A stretch of DNA of 64,000 nucleotides from Eucalyptus grandis (GCF_016545825.1 NC_052618.1:50604331-50668330), one strand, 5' to 3'; shown: positions 46,336-59,289, counted from the stretch's first letter. Made by a program: numbers and translations. Notes: generated by a model not told the origin, from the letters alone.

Positions 46336-49300
46336 TTTAGTCACATGTCTAGATCAAAACTTCACATGAAGTTTTTATTGTGGACCCATAAGTGCCGAAA
46401 AATTACATTGGATCATGGATAACACTTTTTATCATGTTTCAAGAGCAGCCAAAAATTAGGGCTTCTTGGCGATAAATCTTTTTATAGATTTTTTTTTTTT
46501 TTTGGTTGATATCTTTTTATAGAGTTCAACTCTACATTATATGACCAACCAAAAGAATTTTAGAGACACTTTCAAAGCAAATCCTAATATTAATTATAAT
46601 AATAAACGTGAGTCAAAACTTTCATTTTGTACATTTAAATCCCAAAATTTGTAACTCCAACATATGTGGGTCCTTTTGTTAATTCTGTCAATGGATGGAT
46701 AATAACAAGTGGCTTTTTTCTACTCACGGGGCATTTTCTGTCTGCTAAAACCTAATAGGACTAATGGGAAGACTAAAGTGGATGAATACAATAAGTTGAG
46801 GGCTAGGTGCACGAAATGAAAGTTTTAAGACCCAAATGTATCGTCGCGACATCTTTTAGGTTGACTTACAAATTCATCATGCTAACAAAACTTATGATCA
46901 TTCCTTATACTTGACTTTGGAAATATGCTTGCTATGTTTGCACATATAATCTTGGGACAAATATAATAACTACAAAAATCCAATGAATCAATCCATGACA
47001 TCTTAGGTTGGACATGAGTATCGCGATATTGGACAGAGCATTCAGAGCCCCGTGAAACTTGCAGTCTTACAAGATGAAAAAGGAAGCCTGGTAGTAGGAG
47101 TAGATGTACAATTAGATCCAATCTATACTTTGGGACTTCGGAAACTATAGAGGAGGTGGGACCCCTAAATTCCAACACACCTCGTACAAAGAAGATTTTG
47201 AATGAGCCATCAAGCTGCATATAAACAATTTCCATATAGGTATATTGGTTTATATGATATGCATTCATTTAATTAACCCTACAGCTATATCCATGTTGAG
47301 TTTGTGACGCTACTCTTCTTGAAGTGCCCTATGATAAGTCTACTATTCATCAGAAATGTCTTTGACCTCAGTTTCTAAACAAGTTTGTATTAAGGTTTCT
47401 CAAGCGGGACTACTAGACTAATTCATCGGTGTGTCCATGGTTAGCATTAATATAGGAGCTGACCAATGGAATCAACTAGGCTCCACGTGATCAAACAGTT
47501 AAACACCGAAAAGTTTCGAGAAATCTCGATTTGTTTCCCTTGTCACTCCCAACTTATGCACCTAGTAAGGTACTTCATTACAGAATAACCAAGAGTACCT
47601 CGTCCACCAAGTGACAAAACTTATCGGTAATTGCCGCTCTATATTGATGACATAGAAGACGATCTCCAAAATAAACTCAAAAAAGGCAACTAATTTTAAG
47701 GCAAATAGGAATTTACAGCTCTTGCCCCAAAAAATCATTGCTGGAGATATGAGGCATCCCGCAATGCCAATTAACTACAAAGGCAATGACAACCAGTCAA
47801 TCAAATGAATTCAATTAGCTATTGAAAAGTTCAACAAAAGGAAATGAACTTATGTCGTAAGGGACATCTTAAAGGTAAATGCTTTTTAATTCTCGCTATG
47901 TAGCATTAACTAGACTGTTCAAAACTCGGATGTGCAATTGGTTGAAGGTTTATTTTAGGGGGAAGAGAGGGATTGGATTTGGTAGATACGAGTCTTTCCT
48001 CTCTGGACTTCTTTGAATGGAAAGGCATTTCATTCAAATCCACCTCCGATTTTCTCTTAATCTTCTTCTACGGCAATATCGCCTTTCCTTGTCTCGCATC
48101 TTCCGAGAAGGTGCTCGAAGTTATCTTGGTTTCCTCTTGCTTAATTCTATCTGATCTGTAATAGTTTATTAGGATTCTTTTAGCACCAGATGATGGTGAT
48201 GATAATGATTGATTACAGCTACTTTTATACAACGCAAGGGAGCTTTTCTTTTCCATCCATTCCTTTGTTTGCCGTTTCCGATGCGGAGCTCCACATGTAA
48301 TCATGGCATACAATTAAATATGCTCAGATTGGAGAGATGGAGCGGCTGGGATTCTGGTCCCAGAATCAGGTCAACATGGTAAGGATCGAAAGCCTTTTTG
48401 CATAAAGAAATTCTGGGCAATGAGTCAGCCCTCACTCCCCACCTTTCTTATAGATCCATCACATCTTTACTAAATTAGGGCAACGTTGTTGTAACTATAG
48501 GTGCAATAATTTTGAAGAGACGCCCAAAAAAAAAAAAAAAAAATCGCCAGGCCTCCACGGAATGAAGAGTTATTTTCTTGCATCAGCTTTAGTCTTGAGG
48601 CCCGCACTGCGTGCATGCATGATCACAAATGGATAACGTATGAAGAGAAAAGAATTTTTTTATTGAGCGGATGTGGAGTGCATGCTAATTACACACGGGT
48701 GTAATTTGGTGATTAGTTGGTAAGGAGACGGTGTGTGATTTTAACTTTCAACAGGCAGGGCAATTTTGGAAAAAAGAGAGCGACAAAATGATGTTATGGT
48801 GAAAACAAAGAGGTGCAAGTGTTGTGAGATTCAAACCTAGGACCACGAGCGATAAGGATTGAATGGTGATGAACTTGTTTTGCCGTTTGGAGATAGATCT
48901 TCATATATCCATCAAAAGCATGTTTCGGGTTGGTTTTTGAACGGGTCGAAAATAGTTCGGCTCAAATAAACTCATTTTAATCCGTTTAATCCATTTACAT
49001 ACAATATGTATATAGTGACTCATATCCAACATGTCGTGTTGCTAAAACATGTCTTTATTTAACCCAAATCTAGGAAAATTCACACCCAAAATCGAGATGG
49101 GTTGGGTCATAAACCCATTTAGTACCTCATCATTTATTTATGGAAGAGGGAGGTGAGGGGTTCAAATCATTTAGTTTCGGAAGTGGGCGACTCCCACGCC
49201 CGCCTCCGAGTGAGTTTAGGAATAGAGCAGGTTTAAAAAAAAATTATTCAAGAGAGATAAAAAGACAAAAACACGCCCGGATCGGATTCGCACTCAGCAC

Positions 49301-51104
49301 TGTTTTCGTAGCACCGATTGCAACGGGCAAATGGCCCCTTTCCTCGCCCGACCCACGGTCCATCCCCCACATTTCTCGTCCGTGGCACGTGACTCGCAGG
49401 TGCAGAGAGATTCGACCATGTGACCCCACCTCCTCGAATGCCCAGATCCGCCAGCTTCGGCGCTTTGACTTCAAAGGAAAAAACGACGACGCAGCACAAA
49501 CCGTTCGGCGTTCGACCTCGGCAGTTCTTGGCAGAGGGAACGTCATTTCGCTCTTCCATCCCCCGTTTTTTAACTTTTCATCTTTTCTTTATTTCAGATA
49601 AAAAAAATATTTTCTTTATTTCCTTTTTTTTTTTTCTTTTCTCGAATATGGTTAAAGGCCAAATCGAATATTTCTAAGAAGGCAAATCCCGAATTTTCCC
49701 CCTCCTCCCCTTTTCCGAGTTTTCATACATTCTTTTTTCTCCTCCGCTTGGGACTTTTATGCAGGACGAAATTTCCTTTTCTTTTTTTTTTTTTTTGCTA
49801 ATTAAATGAAAGAGATCTTGAAAAGGGAAAGTCCGTCAAATTGAAGCCATGTGTATCCGGGTAAACTTCTTGTTTTCCATTTTCAGTTTTTGGCAATAAA
49901 ATTATTTTTGAATAATGGAGAAACCTTAATTTTTGCAAAAAACGAGAACGAATCTCTCGAGATGGATTAGATGCGTTGTATAAAAAGAAGTAATACAAAT
50001 GTTTTGGCCACTTATTAGGATTTTGACTTATGTTTTATTCGGTTTACGATGTTAGAGGGTTATTCTTGGGGATTTTTCTGAAATTGGATTATCACCAAGA
50101 AAGAAGTACGAGTAAATTATAATTTATAAGACCGGATCAATAGATTTCATGCAAAGTCTTCTTTCGGTTTTTTGGTCAAAAAATTTATGCAGAGATTTGA
50201 TGCTGTAGAGCCTGAATATCTGGCGGAGAATGCAAACTTTGGTAAGCAATGCAATAACACAAACCACAATTAAGGAACCAACAAAATGCAAATTCTTCTG
50301 AACCCCTTGCATCAAATATTAATAAATCTGGTAAAAAAGCCATTAACAAGTCAGTCCCGTCGCGCAAAGAAACCGTTAAAGATGACAAATCATTCAAATT
50401 TGCCTAGTCATGTGCACCAGCAGTGAAAGCCATGAAAAGAAGAGGGCAGTGAAATAGCTCTGAGTTTCATGGCTGATAAGATTCAAAGAAATCATATCAC
50501 ACAGTGTCACTCTCCTCCCATCAGCTGAACCCAACAAAAAAAAAAAAAAAAGACAAAATAAAAACGGAAGGAATTGGAGAGAAAGGAGGTGGGACCCAAG
50601 AAAATGAAGGGAAGTGCTTGGATCAATGCTTCATAAGAGAGCCTGGCAACAAGGTAGTATACAGCATCTCATGTTGAAACAAAGCATATGTGAAATTCAA
50701 ATCCAAGATCTAACTGTGACTTTTAGAAAATACGATTGCTGAAATAGCTACGTGTTAGGGAAAAGTCTATGATACAAATAAAAACTGCCAAGTTCTGAAG
50801 AAAATTATGTGACACGACCAATGAGGCCTTTCAATTGTCAAAAACACGTTAAGTTCCATTTTCTTTAGTGTGGCGCATGTGTTTGATTATATGGTGGAGT
50901 GGGTGGGTGTGCATTGGGGTTTAGTGGAGGAAACTTGAAGCGAAAAGGTTCAAAACAATGTGAACCTGAAAAGCCTAGCCCCTCTAACCCAGTGGTATCG
51001 GCAAGAAAAATTCTACAGCCTTGACCCCCCTTAGTCTATCCCAAGCAAAGGTGGCAAAAATGGGTCAAAGACTAACTTTTTAACTCACACTTAGTGGAAT
51101 CACT
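46336..51104. other. Long intergenic stretch, no gene supported
   Basis: Mixed A/T-rich DNA. Open stretches at 46882-47268, 47973-48161, 48068-48313 and 49140-49677 (the last in a GC-richer patch) have no recognisable domains or consistent splice context. No RNA gene, array or element boundary was identified. Confidence 0.5.
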
Positions 51105-51180
51105 GGATTTGCCCCAGTGGCTATCTTTCTCACATGAGAAGAGGAAGATGGGGGGTTCGAATTCTCCATTCTTAAGAGGT
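51105..51180 (+). repeat. Possible tRNA-derived SINE remnant
   Basis: gccccagtggctatctttct resembles a Pol III A-box region, and ggggttcgaattc about 45 bases later resembles a B-box (GGTTCGANTCC). This spacing is typical of plant tRNA-derived SINEs. No poly-T/A tail or target duplication was confirmed, so confidence is low. Confidence 0.35.
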
Positions 51181-51599
51181 CGAAGTAAGAACAATTTAGT
51201 TTTAAATGTAGGTTTCAACTTCCACGTCTTTGCAAAGGAGGTATGGCAAAAATTTGAAAGTGAGAGTTAAGAGTAGGATCAACTCATACTTAGTGGGCTG
51301 GGTATTATTTGTGCTGGTTTAAATTTTAAGAGCAGGTTATTATGCTTCAGAGTAGCAAAGCCCAACTTTGTCTTGGCCCAGCTGGCTAATTTTCAAAAGT
51401 GTATCCGCAGCCCACATCCCTAAATGGAGTTGGGAACGTGAGGATGTGATAAATAAATGGACGTCACCGGGGTTGTATTTATTCCTCGCTAGCTCCACAC
51501 GCTAACGATTTCATCTAAATCCAATATATTTTAAAATGATACGATATCACTGGTTTATTCTCTTGAACCTTTAAAATTTTAAATAATTGATTGATATAT

Positions 51600-51830
51600 A
51601 GAGCTATAAATTGTTAGATGACACCAAAGAAGAAGCGGATGCTCCCTCGATGCTCCCTTCTATGGCGCTCTTGGTTTTTCGTCTTGAAATGATTGAATAC
51701 AAGGATAGAAAGAAGAACTAGTGTAGCGAGCACGCGCAAAGGAATGATGTGAAATGAAACAATGCATCCCTTTTGTTTCCCTTGCTCTGGTTTTGCCCTT
51801 TCTCCATGGAAGTGTTGGAAAAGTATTAGA
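51600..51830 (-). pseudogene. TNL 5' end fragment (membrane anchor only)
   Basis: On the minus strand about 51740-51680 reads VLATLVLLSILVFNHFKTKN. It aligns with the anchor at 60720-60780 (VLVAPILLSVCAYNLLKTRK) and less closely with 31190-31260. The flanking leader (gggatgcattg, ccatggagaaagggc) also resembles the TNL leader at 31200-31320. No TIR domain follows. It lies about 1 kb from the RecQ-like copy A in head-to-head orientation. Confidence 0.6.
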
Positions 51831-52900
51831 CAATATCAAAAAAAAAAAAAGAATTAGTGGAAATCTATTGAAAAAGATATAAAAAAAAGATTAATTGTTT
51901 GAGGCATGTAAGCACTATTCTTGAGGATAATTCCACCCTCAAAGTATGAAGCTCAGTACAATAGGCTCTAGAGGTTATCCTCACAAGATATAACTCCAGA
52001 CAGAATAATAAAAGAAATGGGAACATATTATGTGTATAGCCAGCAAAAAAAGGAAATATATTTGAATTTTGTGAATTCAATGTATCTCAAATGATTTTGG
52101 TTTATAGTTTAATCTTGTATTCAAATGAAAGAGAAGCTATTAAGAAAAATTATAAATTAATTGATAATTAATAAAATGACCATTATAAATGATAATTTGA
52201 TCATGTCATAAACGAAAGAGAGAAGCCTATAACTATCCTTTGCACCTCATAAAGTCTTGAGATCTTTGTCTTGGTAAATTTCCTTACTCATCGTAACTTT
52301 TCTTAATCAAATGATAATTTGATCACATCCATAACTTTCCTTTCATGAATTGAGGTGATGACAGAAAATCGATTTTGCAAAAAAGACTCAACAGATCATG
52401 TTTTTTCCCTTTCTAGTCAACGGGCCACGTTGAATTTTGGACTAATCCCATAAAAGAGAGTTTTGACTTGTGAAATTTCCATCCCTGTTAGGAAAAGCCC
52501 ATAATGAATTTATTATTATTTTTGCCAAACAGTAAAGTAGTGTTTAAAAATGCCATTTTTCCTAAAGTTTTGAAAATCATTCCACTGTAATATTTATATT
52601 TAATATATAGAAAGAAAAAAATGTAAATTAAGAAACAGTATTACTTTGTCAATGTTGTCTTTCACTGACGCCAGCAATAGATACGTCTGTAACTTTAGTA
52701 TGATATGCAAGCCTTCTGTTTCCAAAGTAACCTTCGCACATAGTCCTATCTGCCGAGGCTAACGATGATTCAAGCCCAAGCGGGTCAAATGAAGCCCGGG
52801 GTGGAAAATAGAGCTTAGACAAACTTCAGGGGCGAAAGAGGAAATTTCAAAAAAAAAAATCGAAAAAATAAGGCTCCAATCTCTCCCATTCTCCAGCGTA

Positions 52901-52912
52901 TATATAAAAATA
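52901..52912 (+). promoter_or_regulatory. TATA box of RecQ-like copy A
   Basis: tatatataaaaa lies about 30-50 bases upstream of the conserved leader shared with copy B (cccgccatcactgg at about 52936). Copy B has a weaker element (atatttaaaaatag at about 61034) at the equivalent place. Confidence 0.55.
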
Positions 52913-52929
52913 GGCAGTAGCAAACATCA

Positions 52930-54310
52930 CCAGTCCCGCCATCACTGGGAACATCTTTTGAAAAGAGCACCTCGAAGCGCGCGGTCTCTAGAGAGATTAG
53001 CGATTGTCTCGATTCGACTGCGGCTCGTGTGTCATCGATCGATCGATTGAATCGTTTGAACAGGTTGAGACTCCAAGGAGGATCGGGGCTTGGAAGAGGT
53101 AGAGAAAGGTGAGCTTGGCTCTTGAGCTTCGACTGCCAACAAGTGCTTGGCTCATCTTGTTATTTTGTCGCCCATTTTTTATGCTGATTAGCGTTGCGGA
53201 GGTTGTGTAGGTATTCGACGATTGATTGTGTCCGTGAATCATTGTGCGGAGATTTATTGGGGATTCTTATGATGGCTGTGGAATGGTCTTTTGGATGTGA
53301 ATGGGCCGGAGGAGCATTTCTTGGTGTGGGTCTCATTGAATTTAGAATTGAGTGCAAATCACATGGTGTCTTGCTACATATAAATATGGTGTCTTGAACT
53401 AAGTGCAAATCACATATCGTAGATTGTGTTTATTTGATCTCTTGTTTGCCATGGAACTTGCAAAATCATCTCTTTCTTCTTTTGGTTTTCTTAACGTGAG
53501 AAGGTCGAGAGTTTATCAAGTGGAGCACTGTGGTGATGGCTTCCTAGCAAACTTGCTGAAATGATGCAAGATTATGAGATTGGGATGATTTGCAAGCTGC
53601 GAAAAATCAGAAGCTTATGGAGGTTTGACTGTATGTTTGGCCAAGACATTCGTAATGGCAGTGAATGCAATGTTTCGCGCGATGTCGATATTTTAGAAGA
53701 TTCTCCACAACCTGAGGAAAACCAAACTTTTCTTGAGGTGGATTCCTCTACTGATAGTGAAGACGAGGACAACATATTTGGCGGCAAAATGGGAAGGAAA
53801 TCCACATGCTATATTCCTGACCAAAGCAGTACTCCAGGCGATTCTTCCACTCAACTTCTGGCGAGACAATCTCTATAATCCATGTTATGCTTTCCCATGG
53901 ACATAGACAACACACACCAAACCACTTAAATCACTTTGTCACTATTCTTTTCTCATATAAGTTATTCTCTCCTCGATCTTGCTTGTGATTCTGCACACAG
54001 CAAAGGACCTACACTATGTACATGTACAAAAGCATTAATTGCTCATGGGCCCTCTCATCCAATCAAATGTCCAATAGACACCCCTAACATTTGCCAATTA
54101 CTTCCACAATCTTCAAGATCCAAAATGACATATTAGAACTCCTTGGTCAATAAAGAAGTTGATTTTAGTTTTGGATGATGTACGAATGCCTATATTTGCA
54201 AATACTTTGAGAGTATAGCAAATCATTAAAGTCTGGAATTTAGCAATCCACCATCATTGATAGGAATATTTTGTGTAAATGAAGGCTTGTGATTTCTTTG
54301 TGTACATTCA
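52930..54310 (+). pseudogene. RecQ-like helicase gene, N-terminal fragment, copy A
   Basis: It aligns with 61040-63230 over the leader, first exon remnant, an intron shortened by nearly 1 kb, and the following exon. Readable protein includes AEMMQDYE, DWDDLQAAKNQKL, DVDILEDSPQPEENQTFLEV, DSSTDSEDEDNIFGG and GRKSTCYIPDQSSTPGDSS. The first exon remnant (LGLEEVE-like, 53080-53105) lacks the section copy B keeps. A one-base frame change lies near 53580. The helicase part seen in copy B is missing: similarity ends at about 54310. Non-coding decay makes a functional product very unlikely. Confidence 0.65.
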
Positions 54311-54599
54311 CCACAAACATATAGGACAAGTTGCAACATTGTTTTCATAAATTAATGATTTTTGTCCAATGTTACACTTAAATAGATTTTGGGTATCAAT
54401 TTGAACGGAGGTTTTCACCTAATAATTTTGTCGGATAAATTGGAGTCTCATATAGTTTTTACTCTCAAAGTTAGCTTTTCCTATATATGCACAAACTTTT
54501 TAGAGTTTGAAATCAGGTTTTGATTCAATGTTAACATCTCAATTTTTTAAAACTCGAAGACAAATTTTCAAAGCTGGCGTTTTAATTTGGTTCGTAGCA

Positions 54600-55382
54600 A
54601 GAAAAATTTCTTGTTAAATATTTATGGGTTGTTGAACGCGTGAAAATGAGAAAACATGGTATTCGTCTTCTGCAGTATTCCTTGGTAACTGGAATTAGTT
54701 GTTGAATGTGGAAAAAAAGAAATAATATTCATCGTCAGTCGCAAAAAAAAAAAAAAAACAATAAAAGAAGAAGAAGAAGATTTTGAATAGAAGGCACGCA
54801 GTTTAAGAAATTGTTCAAGAAATTATGGTCTATTATTAAAAGATATGCCAAAAAAAAAAAGGAACATTATTTACTGTCCATTATTAAAAGATTTGCATCT
54901 TGGATAATGTTCCATTCGTCCATGATCAATGATTTTTCAAAAATAGTCACGGGATTGTTCCGTCTAAGAACCATATATGGGGATTATTTTATTGATGGCC
55001 AAACTTTCGTTTTATATTGATCTAGTCCGAGGAGCACTAATAAGTCCAATTTGGCTGAAAAAAGAAAAATTAATAAGTTTACCTTACTAGTCACTGATTA
55101 TTTGTCTTGGTACTTTATAATGGTTTGAGTGTTGGTCTTTGTTTTTTATTTTTTCCTCTAGAAAGACCCTTGGTCGTCATTACATCTTCTAGTTGGCTAA
55201 CATGGATGTGAGCTTAGATTGTGACATTCTTCCCAAGATTAAGAATTAATAATTGCCTTTTAAAAAGTTGGTCGCAAAGGAAAAATAAAAAGAACAAAGA
55301 AGGTTTGAATGAAGGTAGGCGGTTTTGAATTGTTCAAGAAATTATGGTCTTTAGAATATAGCATAAAAATGGAACCTTATCC
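54600..55382. repeat. Repeat probably derived from a TNL first intron, copy 1
   Basis: Landmarks ccattattaaaagatttgcatcttgg (54880-54905), attgatggcc and tttatattgatcta reappear at 58090-58250 and 60170-60360. The last copy lies directly beside a TIR fragment. This suggests the family was carried along with TNL first introns. Its end (55176-55382) is also directly repeated at 57893-58098. Confidence 0.6.
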
Positions 55383-56619
55383 TCACATTTTGGCCTATCT
55401 AAATGCTTCTAGAATGGGCATTTTTGGGCTAGAAATGTGGGTGGATGACAGCTTATGACCTAAGAGAGAGAGAGTGAGAGAGGAAAAAGGGGAAACCGGT
55501 TCCCCCTTTCTTCCTCGTCGCTGCCTCTCTCCCCTGCGTCTTCATCTTCAGCTGCACGACGCCATGGAAGCCAAAGACCGAGCTGCCATCACCGCCTCTC
55601 GCCGCCGTCGTCGCACGCCCGCAAGCCACCGGAGCTGCTCGCGCGCACCCAAGCTCGCCGCCGAACTGCCGTCCACGCGCGTCCGCCCCTTCTCCTCCCT
55701 CTGGTTCGAACAGAACCGACCAGCAGAAGCAGAAGCAGTGACCGGCGTCGCTTGAAGGAGCTGCAGCCGCGCCGGAGCTGCCGTCGCCGTCGTCGAGCAC
55801 TGCCGCCGCCCCGTCCGCTTCGCGCTCGCCCGCCGTACGCCGTCTACCGTGGTCCGATCGAGCCGCGGCCCAAAGATGCTTCGCCTCGCCCGGTCCCATT
55901 CGGCCACCTCAGGCCGCCGCCCGACCTCCTCCAGCCGCCGTCGACCTCGCCTATGATTAGTGTTAATTAAGTGTAATTAGGTTGTTAGATTAGAATGAAC
56001 TACCCATTATTAAAAGATTGCATCTTATGAAATAATTAGTGTAATTAGATAGAGAATTGCCTATAGTATTTATTGGAAGTTTCTTGGGATTTTTCTCGTC
56101 CCTTATCGGGTGTTAATTAAGCAAATCGGGCCTATGTGGATTTTTTAGGAATTAAATATTTAATTTTCGAAATTAATTAATTATTTATTTATTTCCCGGA
56201 AATTCAACTGGGATGGCTAGTGACCGGGATTTTATGCTGATAATCGTGCGTAGTCCGTTTATTTAATTGAGTTTTATATTGTGCTAAATTGAATTTATTG
56301 TATTTATTTATTTAATTTTCGAAATTAATTATTTAATTATTTATTTTCCGGAAATTCAACCGGGATGGTTGGTGACCAGAATTTCGTGCTGATTGTCGTG
56401 ATGCAATCCATTTATTTATTTGAACAACGTTGTGACTTAATTAAATTGATTGTGCAATTTATGGAATTATTCCTTAATTGATTGAATTTATGTGGAATTG
56501 AATGATTATTTGTAAATGACCGAGTTTGTTTATTTAACCTTTATAATGCTTTGACGAGCTGTAAAGTGGAGAAAGTGATGAGAGCTAACTGAGAATTTTA
56601 TTGGCTGAGACCGATCAAG

Positions 56620-56990
56620 TACGAAGTATAGACAGGCGTGGTTCGGTGATAAAGTAGACAGGCGTGGTTCGGTGATAAAGTACATCACTGTGCGAAAACG
56701 ACGCCTTAAAGAACGCATGTAGACTGTCTATGACTTATGGCAGGCGTGGTTCGGTGATTAGAGAGATCACTGTGCGAAAACGGCGTCTTAAAGAACGCAC
56801 GTAGACTGCCTATGAATCGTGATAGGCATGGTTCGGTAATGAAGGATATCACTGTGCGAAAACAGCGCCTTAAAGAACGCACGTAAACTGTCAGTGATTT
56901 GTGACCTATGATGGGCGTGGTTCGGTGATGAGGAATATTACCATGCGAAAACGACGCCTTAAAGAACACACGTAGATCGTTTGATACTTA
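56620..56990 (+). repeat. Tandem repeat of about 105 bp, four copies
   Basis: Units contain aggcgtggttcggtgat, cactgtgcgaaaac, gcgccttaaagaacgcacgt and agactgtc, at about 56650, 56740, 56824 and 56912. One unit has an extra short duplication at its start (56630-56680). They lie inside the LTR-like insertion and look like subterminal or regulatory repeats of it. Confidence 0.8.
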
Positions 56991-57459
56991 TGTCACCTTG
57001 GCGAAATCGACGCCCGAGAGCATTGATGGAGCTTTGTGACTAAGTGTACTATTTGAGGTTATGTGGGATGGAGTGAATGACTTAGAAATGATTCGACTGA
57101 CTTGTAATTGTAATCGACTAGGTCGATTGATTGATGATTCGATCTGAGTGTGATTTAATGTGATTGATCATCGCCTTGATTTGATATTGTGAATTGATTG
57201 ATTGAATGGAAATGACCGTGAGTGGTCTTGTTGGCATGTAATCGATTAAGTCGATTAGATCGATGCTTCGATCTATGATGTGATTGCTTAGGTACCTATT
57301 TGATCTGTGCTAATATGCATGTGAAATCTGAGGCCCGAGTAAGTCCTCTGACTCATGTTGTGCATAGGCAACCCTAAGGTGTATTAGTTTACTAATCGGG
57401 TCTTAGGGGGTAGAACTTGCTGAGACGTTGTCTCAGTGGTTATTGAATAACCATTTCAG

Positions 57460-57582
57460 GACCTGGATGAGGAGCCTAAGGAGCATGAATCTGATGAGGA
57501 GATCCCTGTTGAGGAACCCGAAGAGGAGTACGTGGAGGAGGACCCCGAGGATAACCCCGAGTACGACCCGGATGAGGACTGA
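57460..57582 (+). other. Acidic 40-codon tail reading frame
   Basis: After an acceptor-like ccatttcag the frame reads DLDEEPKEHESDEEIP and EEPEEEYVEEDPEDNPEYDP, ending DED and TGA at 57580. More than half of its residues are Asp or Glu. It could be the last exon of an element protein or chance low complexity; no upstream coding sequence was linked to it. Confidence 0.35.
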
Positions 57583-57892
57583 GATCCCGTCCTGTCTTGT
57601 TAGACCTTGTTTGTATGTGAATAGACGTTAGACCAGAGTTGCGTATATATAGTATTGTAGAATACTATGAGATGCATGTAAAAGATGTAGTTGTGAATTT
57701 TCAGTAAGAAAATATATGGCCTCTTTTTCTATCCTATTGCTTTATTGTTTGGGAATTATAATTGCTTCCGCATGTGCTATTAAAAATGAAAAGGGTCGGC
57801 GATACATAATCCTGAGATATCGCATTTTAAAATCGACCAAAAGTAAGGGATGTGTGCGTGCCTAAGGGTCAGGGCGTGACAGTCATTACATC

Positions 57893-58250
57893 TTCTAGTT
57901 GGCTAACATGGATGTGAGCTTAGATTGTGACATTCTTCCCAAGATTAAGAATTAATAATTGCCTTTTAAAAGTTGGTCGCAAAGAAACAATAAAAAGAAC
58001 AAAGAAGATTTCGAAAAGAAGGTAGGCGGTTTAAGAAATTGTTCAAGAAATTATGGTCTTTAGAATATATGCCAAAAAATGGAACCCTATCCACTACCCA
58101 TTATAAAAAGATCTGCATCTTGAATAATATTTTATTAGTCCACAACCTTTGACTTATCAAAAATAGTCACAAGACAAGTTATTGAAGCCAACTAGATTAT
58201 TATGTGGAAGGGGATTATTTTTTTATGGCCGATCATGATCAAATTTTGTC
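57893..58250. repeat. Repeat probably derived from a TNL first intron, copy 2
   Basis: 57893-58098 is a near-identical direct repeat of 55176-55382 (gtcattacatcttctagttg, gacattcttcccaagattaag). It then continues with the TNL-intron-like landmarks that copy 1 carries upstream. The arrangement R-insert-R suggests a tandem duplication or recombination around the LTR-like insertion. Confidence 0.7.
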
Positions 58251-58834
58251 ATTATTATCGGGGCATGCCTGAGCAGGCACGGCTTGGGCATGGCTCGCAT
58301 GGGCCTAGATATTTTAAAAAATTAATTTAAGAGAAATTAAATTCAAAAAATTGCAATACTTTTTTTCAAATTATCTAAATAATGAGAAATTATTTGAGGG
58401 AAATTAATAAGGAAAAACACTCGTTCTTTTAAACCAAATTGAAACCCAAGTACATCTTCATATAATTTGAGAAAAAAATTACACTTAGTGGAGCTCTACT
58501 AATGATTTCACTCCAGCAATCGTGTCCTTAGGCACTGTTACTCGGAAATCAATAATTGTCATTGCACCGTTCCTCCGAAGTCAATCACTGTTTTGTCCGG
58601 ACGCCTTGTATGTGCCTCAAAACTAGGCAATCGATGTTTCATGTATTCCACTGGAATTGAGTGTTTTACCTAATCTTTTTTGTATTTGTGTTCTGCATCT
58701 ACCAATTCCTTTATATAGATAGCCATTTCCGAAATTCCTACCTATTTTTCCTATTATTTGCAATTAATTGTATCATAATGATGCTCATACTTTAGTCTTT
58801 GGCTTAACATTATCTCCCCAGCAAAATGGATTCT

Positions 58835-59285
58835 GCTCGAGAAAGGCACTCTAAAGATCAATGTGGATGGCTCGTATGTGAAGGGAGAGAGAAGAGGAAG
58901 CATCGCCGGCGTTTGTAGGGACGAGTCTAGGAACACCGTCGCTGGATTTACCAAGGAAGTGCAGGTGAACTCGACGGAGCAAGTGAAAGCTCTAGCGTGC
59001 ACAGAAGCCATATGCTTCTTCTCTTCTACTTATGAACTCAAGTACTATCTAGAGTTAGATAATTAGATAACGAAAAGCGCGCTTTCAGATCAAGAACAGC
59101 CAACGTGGAGCATCCATGCTCTCATCTCTGAAGGCAAAAACTTGCTGGCCAATACAAGGGCATCCGATTAGCCCACTGTAGGAGAGAAGCGAGCCAAGTA
59201 GTTGATTGAATCTCTAAGGCCCATCGGCAAAAATCCCTTCCCACCAACTGGGTTTCTTATCCCCAAAAATATTGTAGCATCTAAT
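58835..59285 (+). pseudogene. Plant RNase H (RVT_3-type) domain relic
   Basis: A 67-codon frame reads LKINVDGSYVKGERRGSIAG, VCRDESRNTVAGF and EQVKALACTEAICFF. This is the KxNxDG...G...R...E..A pattern of the RNase H domain common in plant non-LTR (LINE) elements and related genes. The first Asp (VDGS) and the Glu before A..EA are kept. After 59066 the frame is interrupted, though ALISEGKNLLANTR (59130-59165) and LPTNWV (59237-59255) still fit the domain end. No reverse transcriptase lies upstream, so it is an isolated fragment. Confidence 0.7.
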
Positions 59286-59289
59286 TTGT

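Larger units (their letters stand above)
55400..57892 (+). mobile_element. LTR-like insertion, truncated on the left
   Basis: Its right end reads gggtcagggcgtgaca, a typical plant LTR terminus (..GTGACA), followed by flanking DNA (gtcattac) that also occurs at 55176. The interior has a GC-rich 5' part (55460-55950), a tandem block (56620-56990), an acidic 40-codon frame (57460-57582) and a poly-A-like end (57700-57790). The matching TGTCAC start was not found, so either the left end is lost or the structure is rearranged. No gag or pol domain was seen. The element family is unknown. Confidence 0.45.

Noticed and set aside
46882..47268. 128-codon minus-strand open frame
   Set aside because: No similarity recognised, A/T-rich, no promoter or splice support.
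49140..49677. Possible gene in a GC-rich patch
   Set aside because: Several overlapping frames on both strands, none with a known motif or splice context.
55453..55970. Ala/Arg-rich open frames on both strands
   Set aside because: High-GC composition alone explains them; similar patches occur in plant LTRs and no domain is visible.
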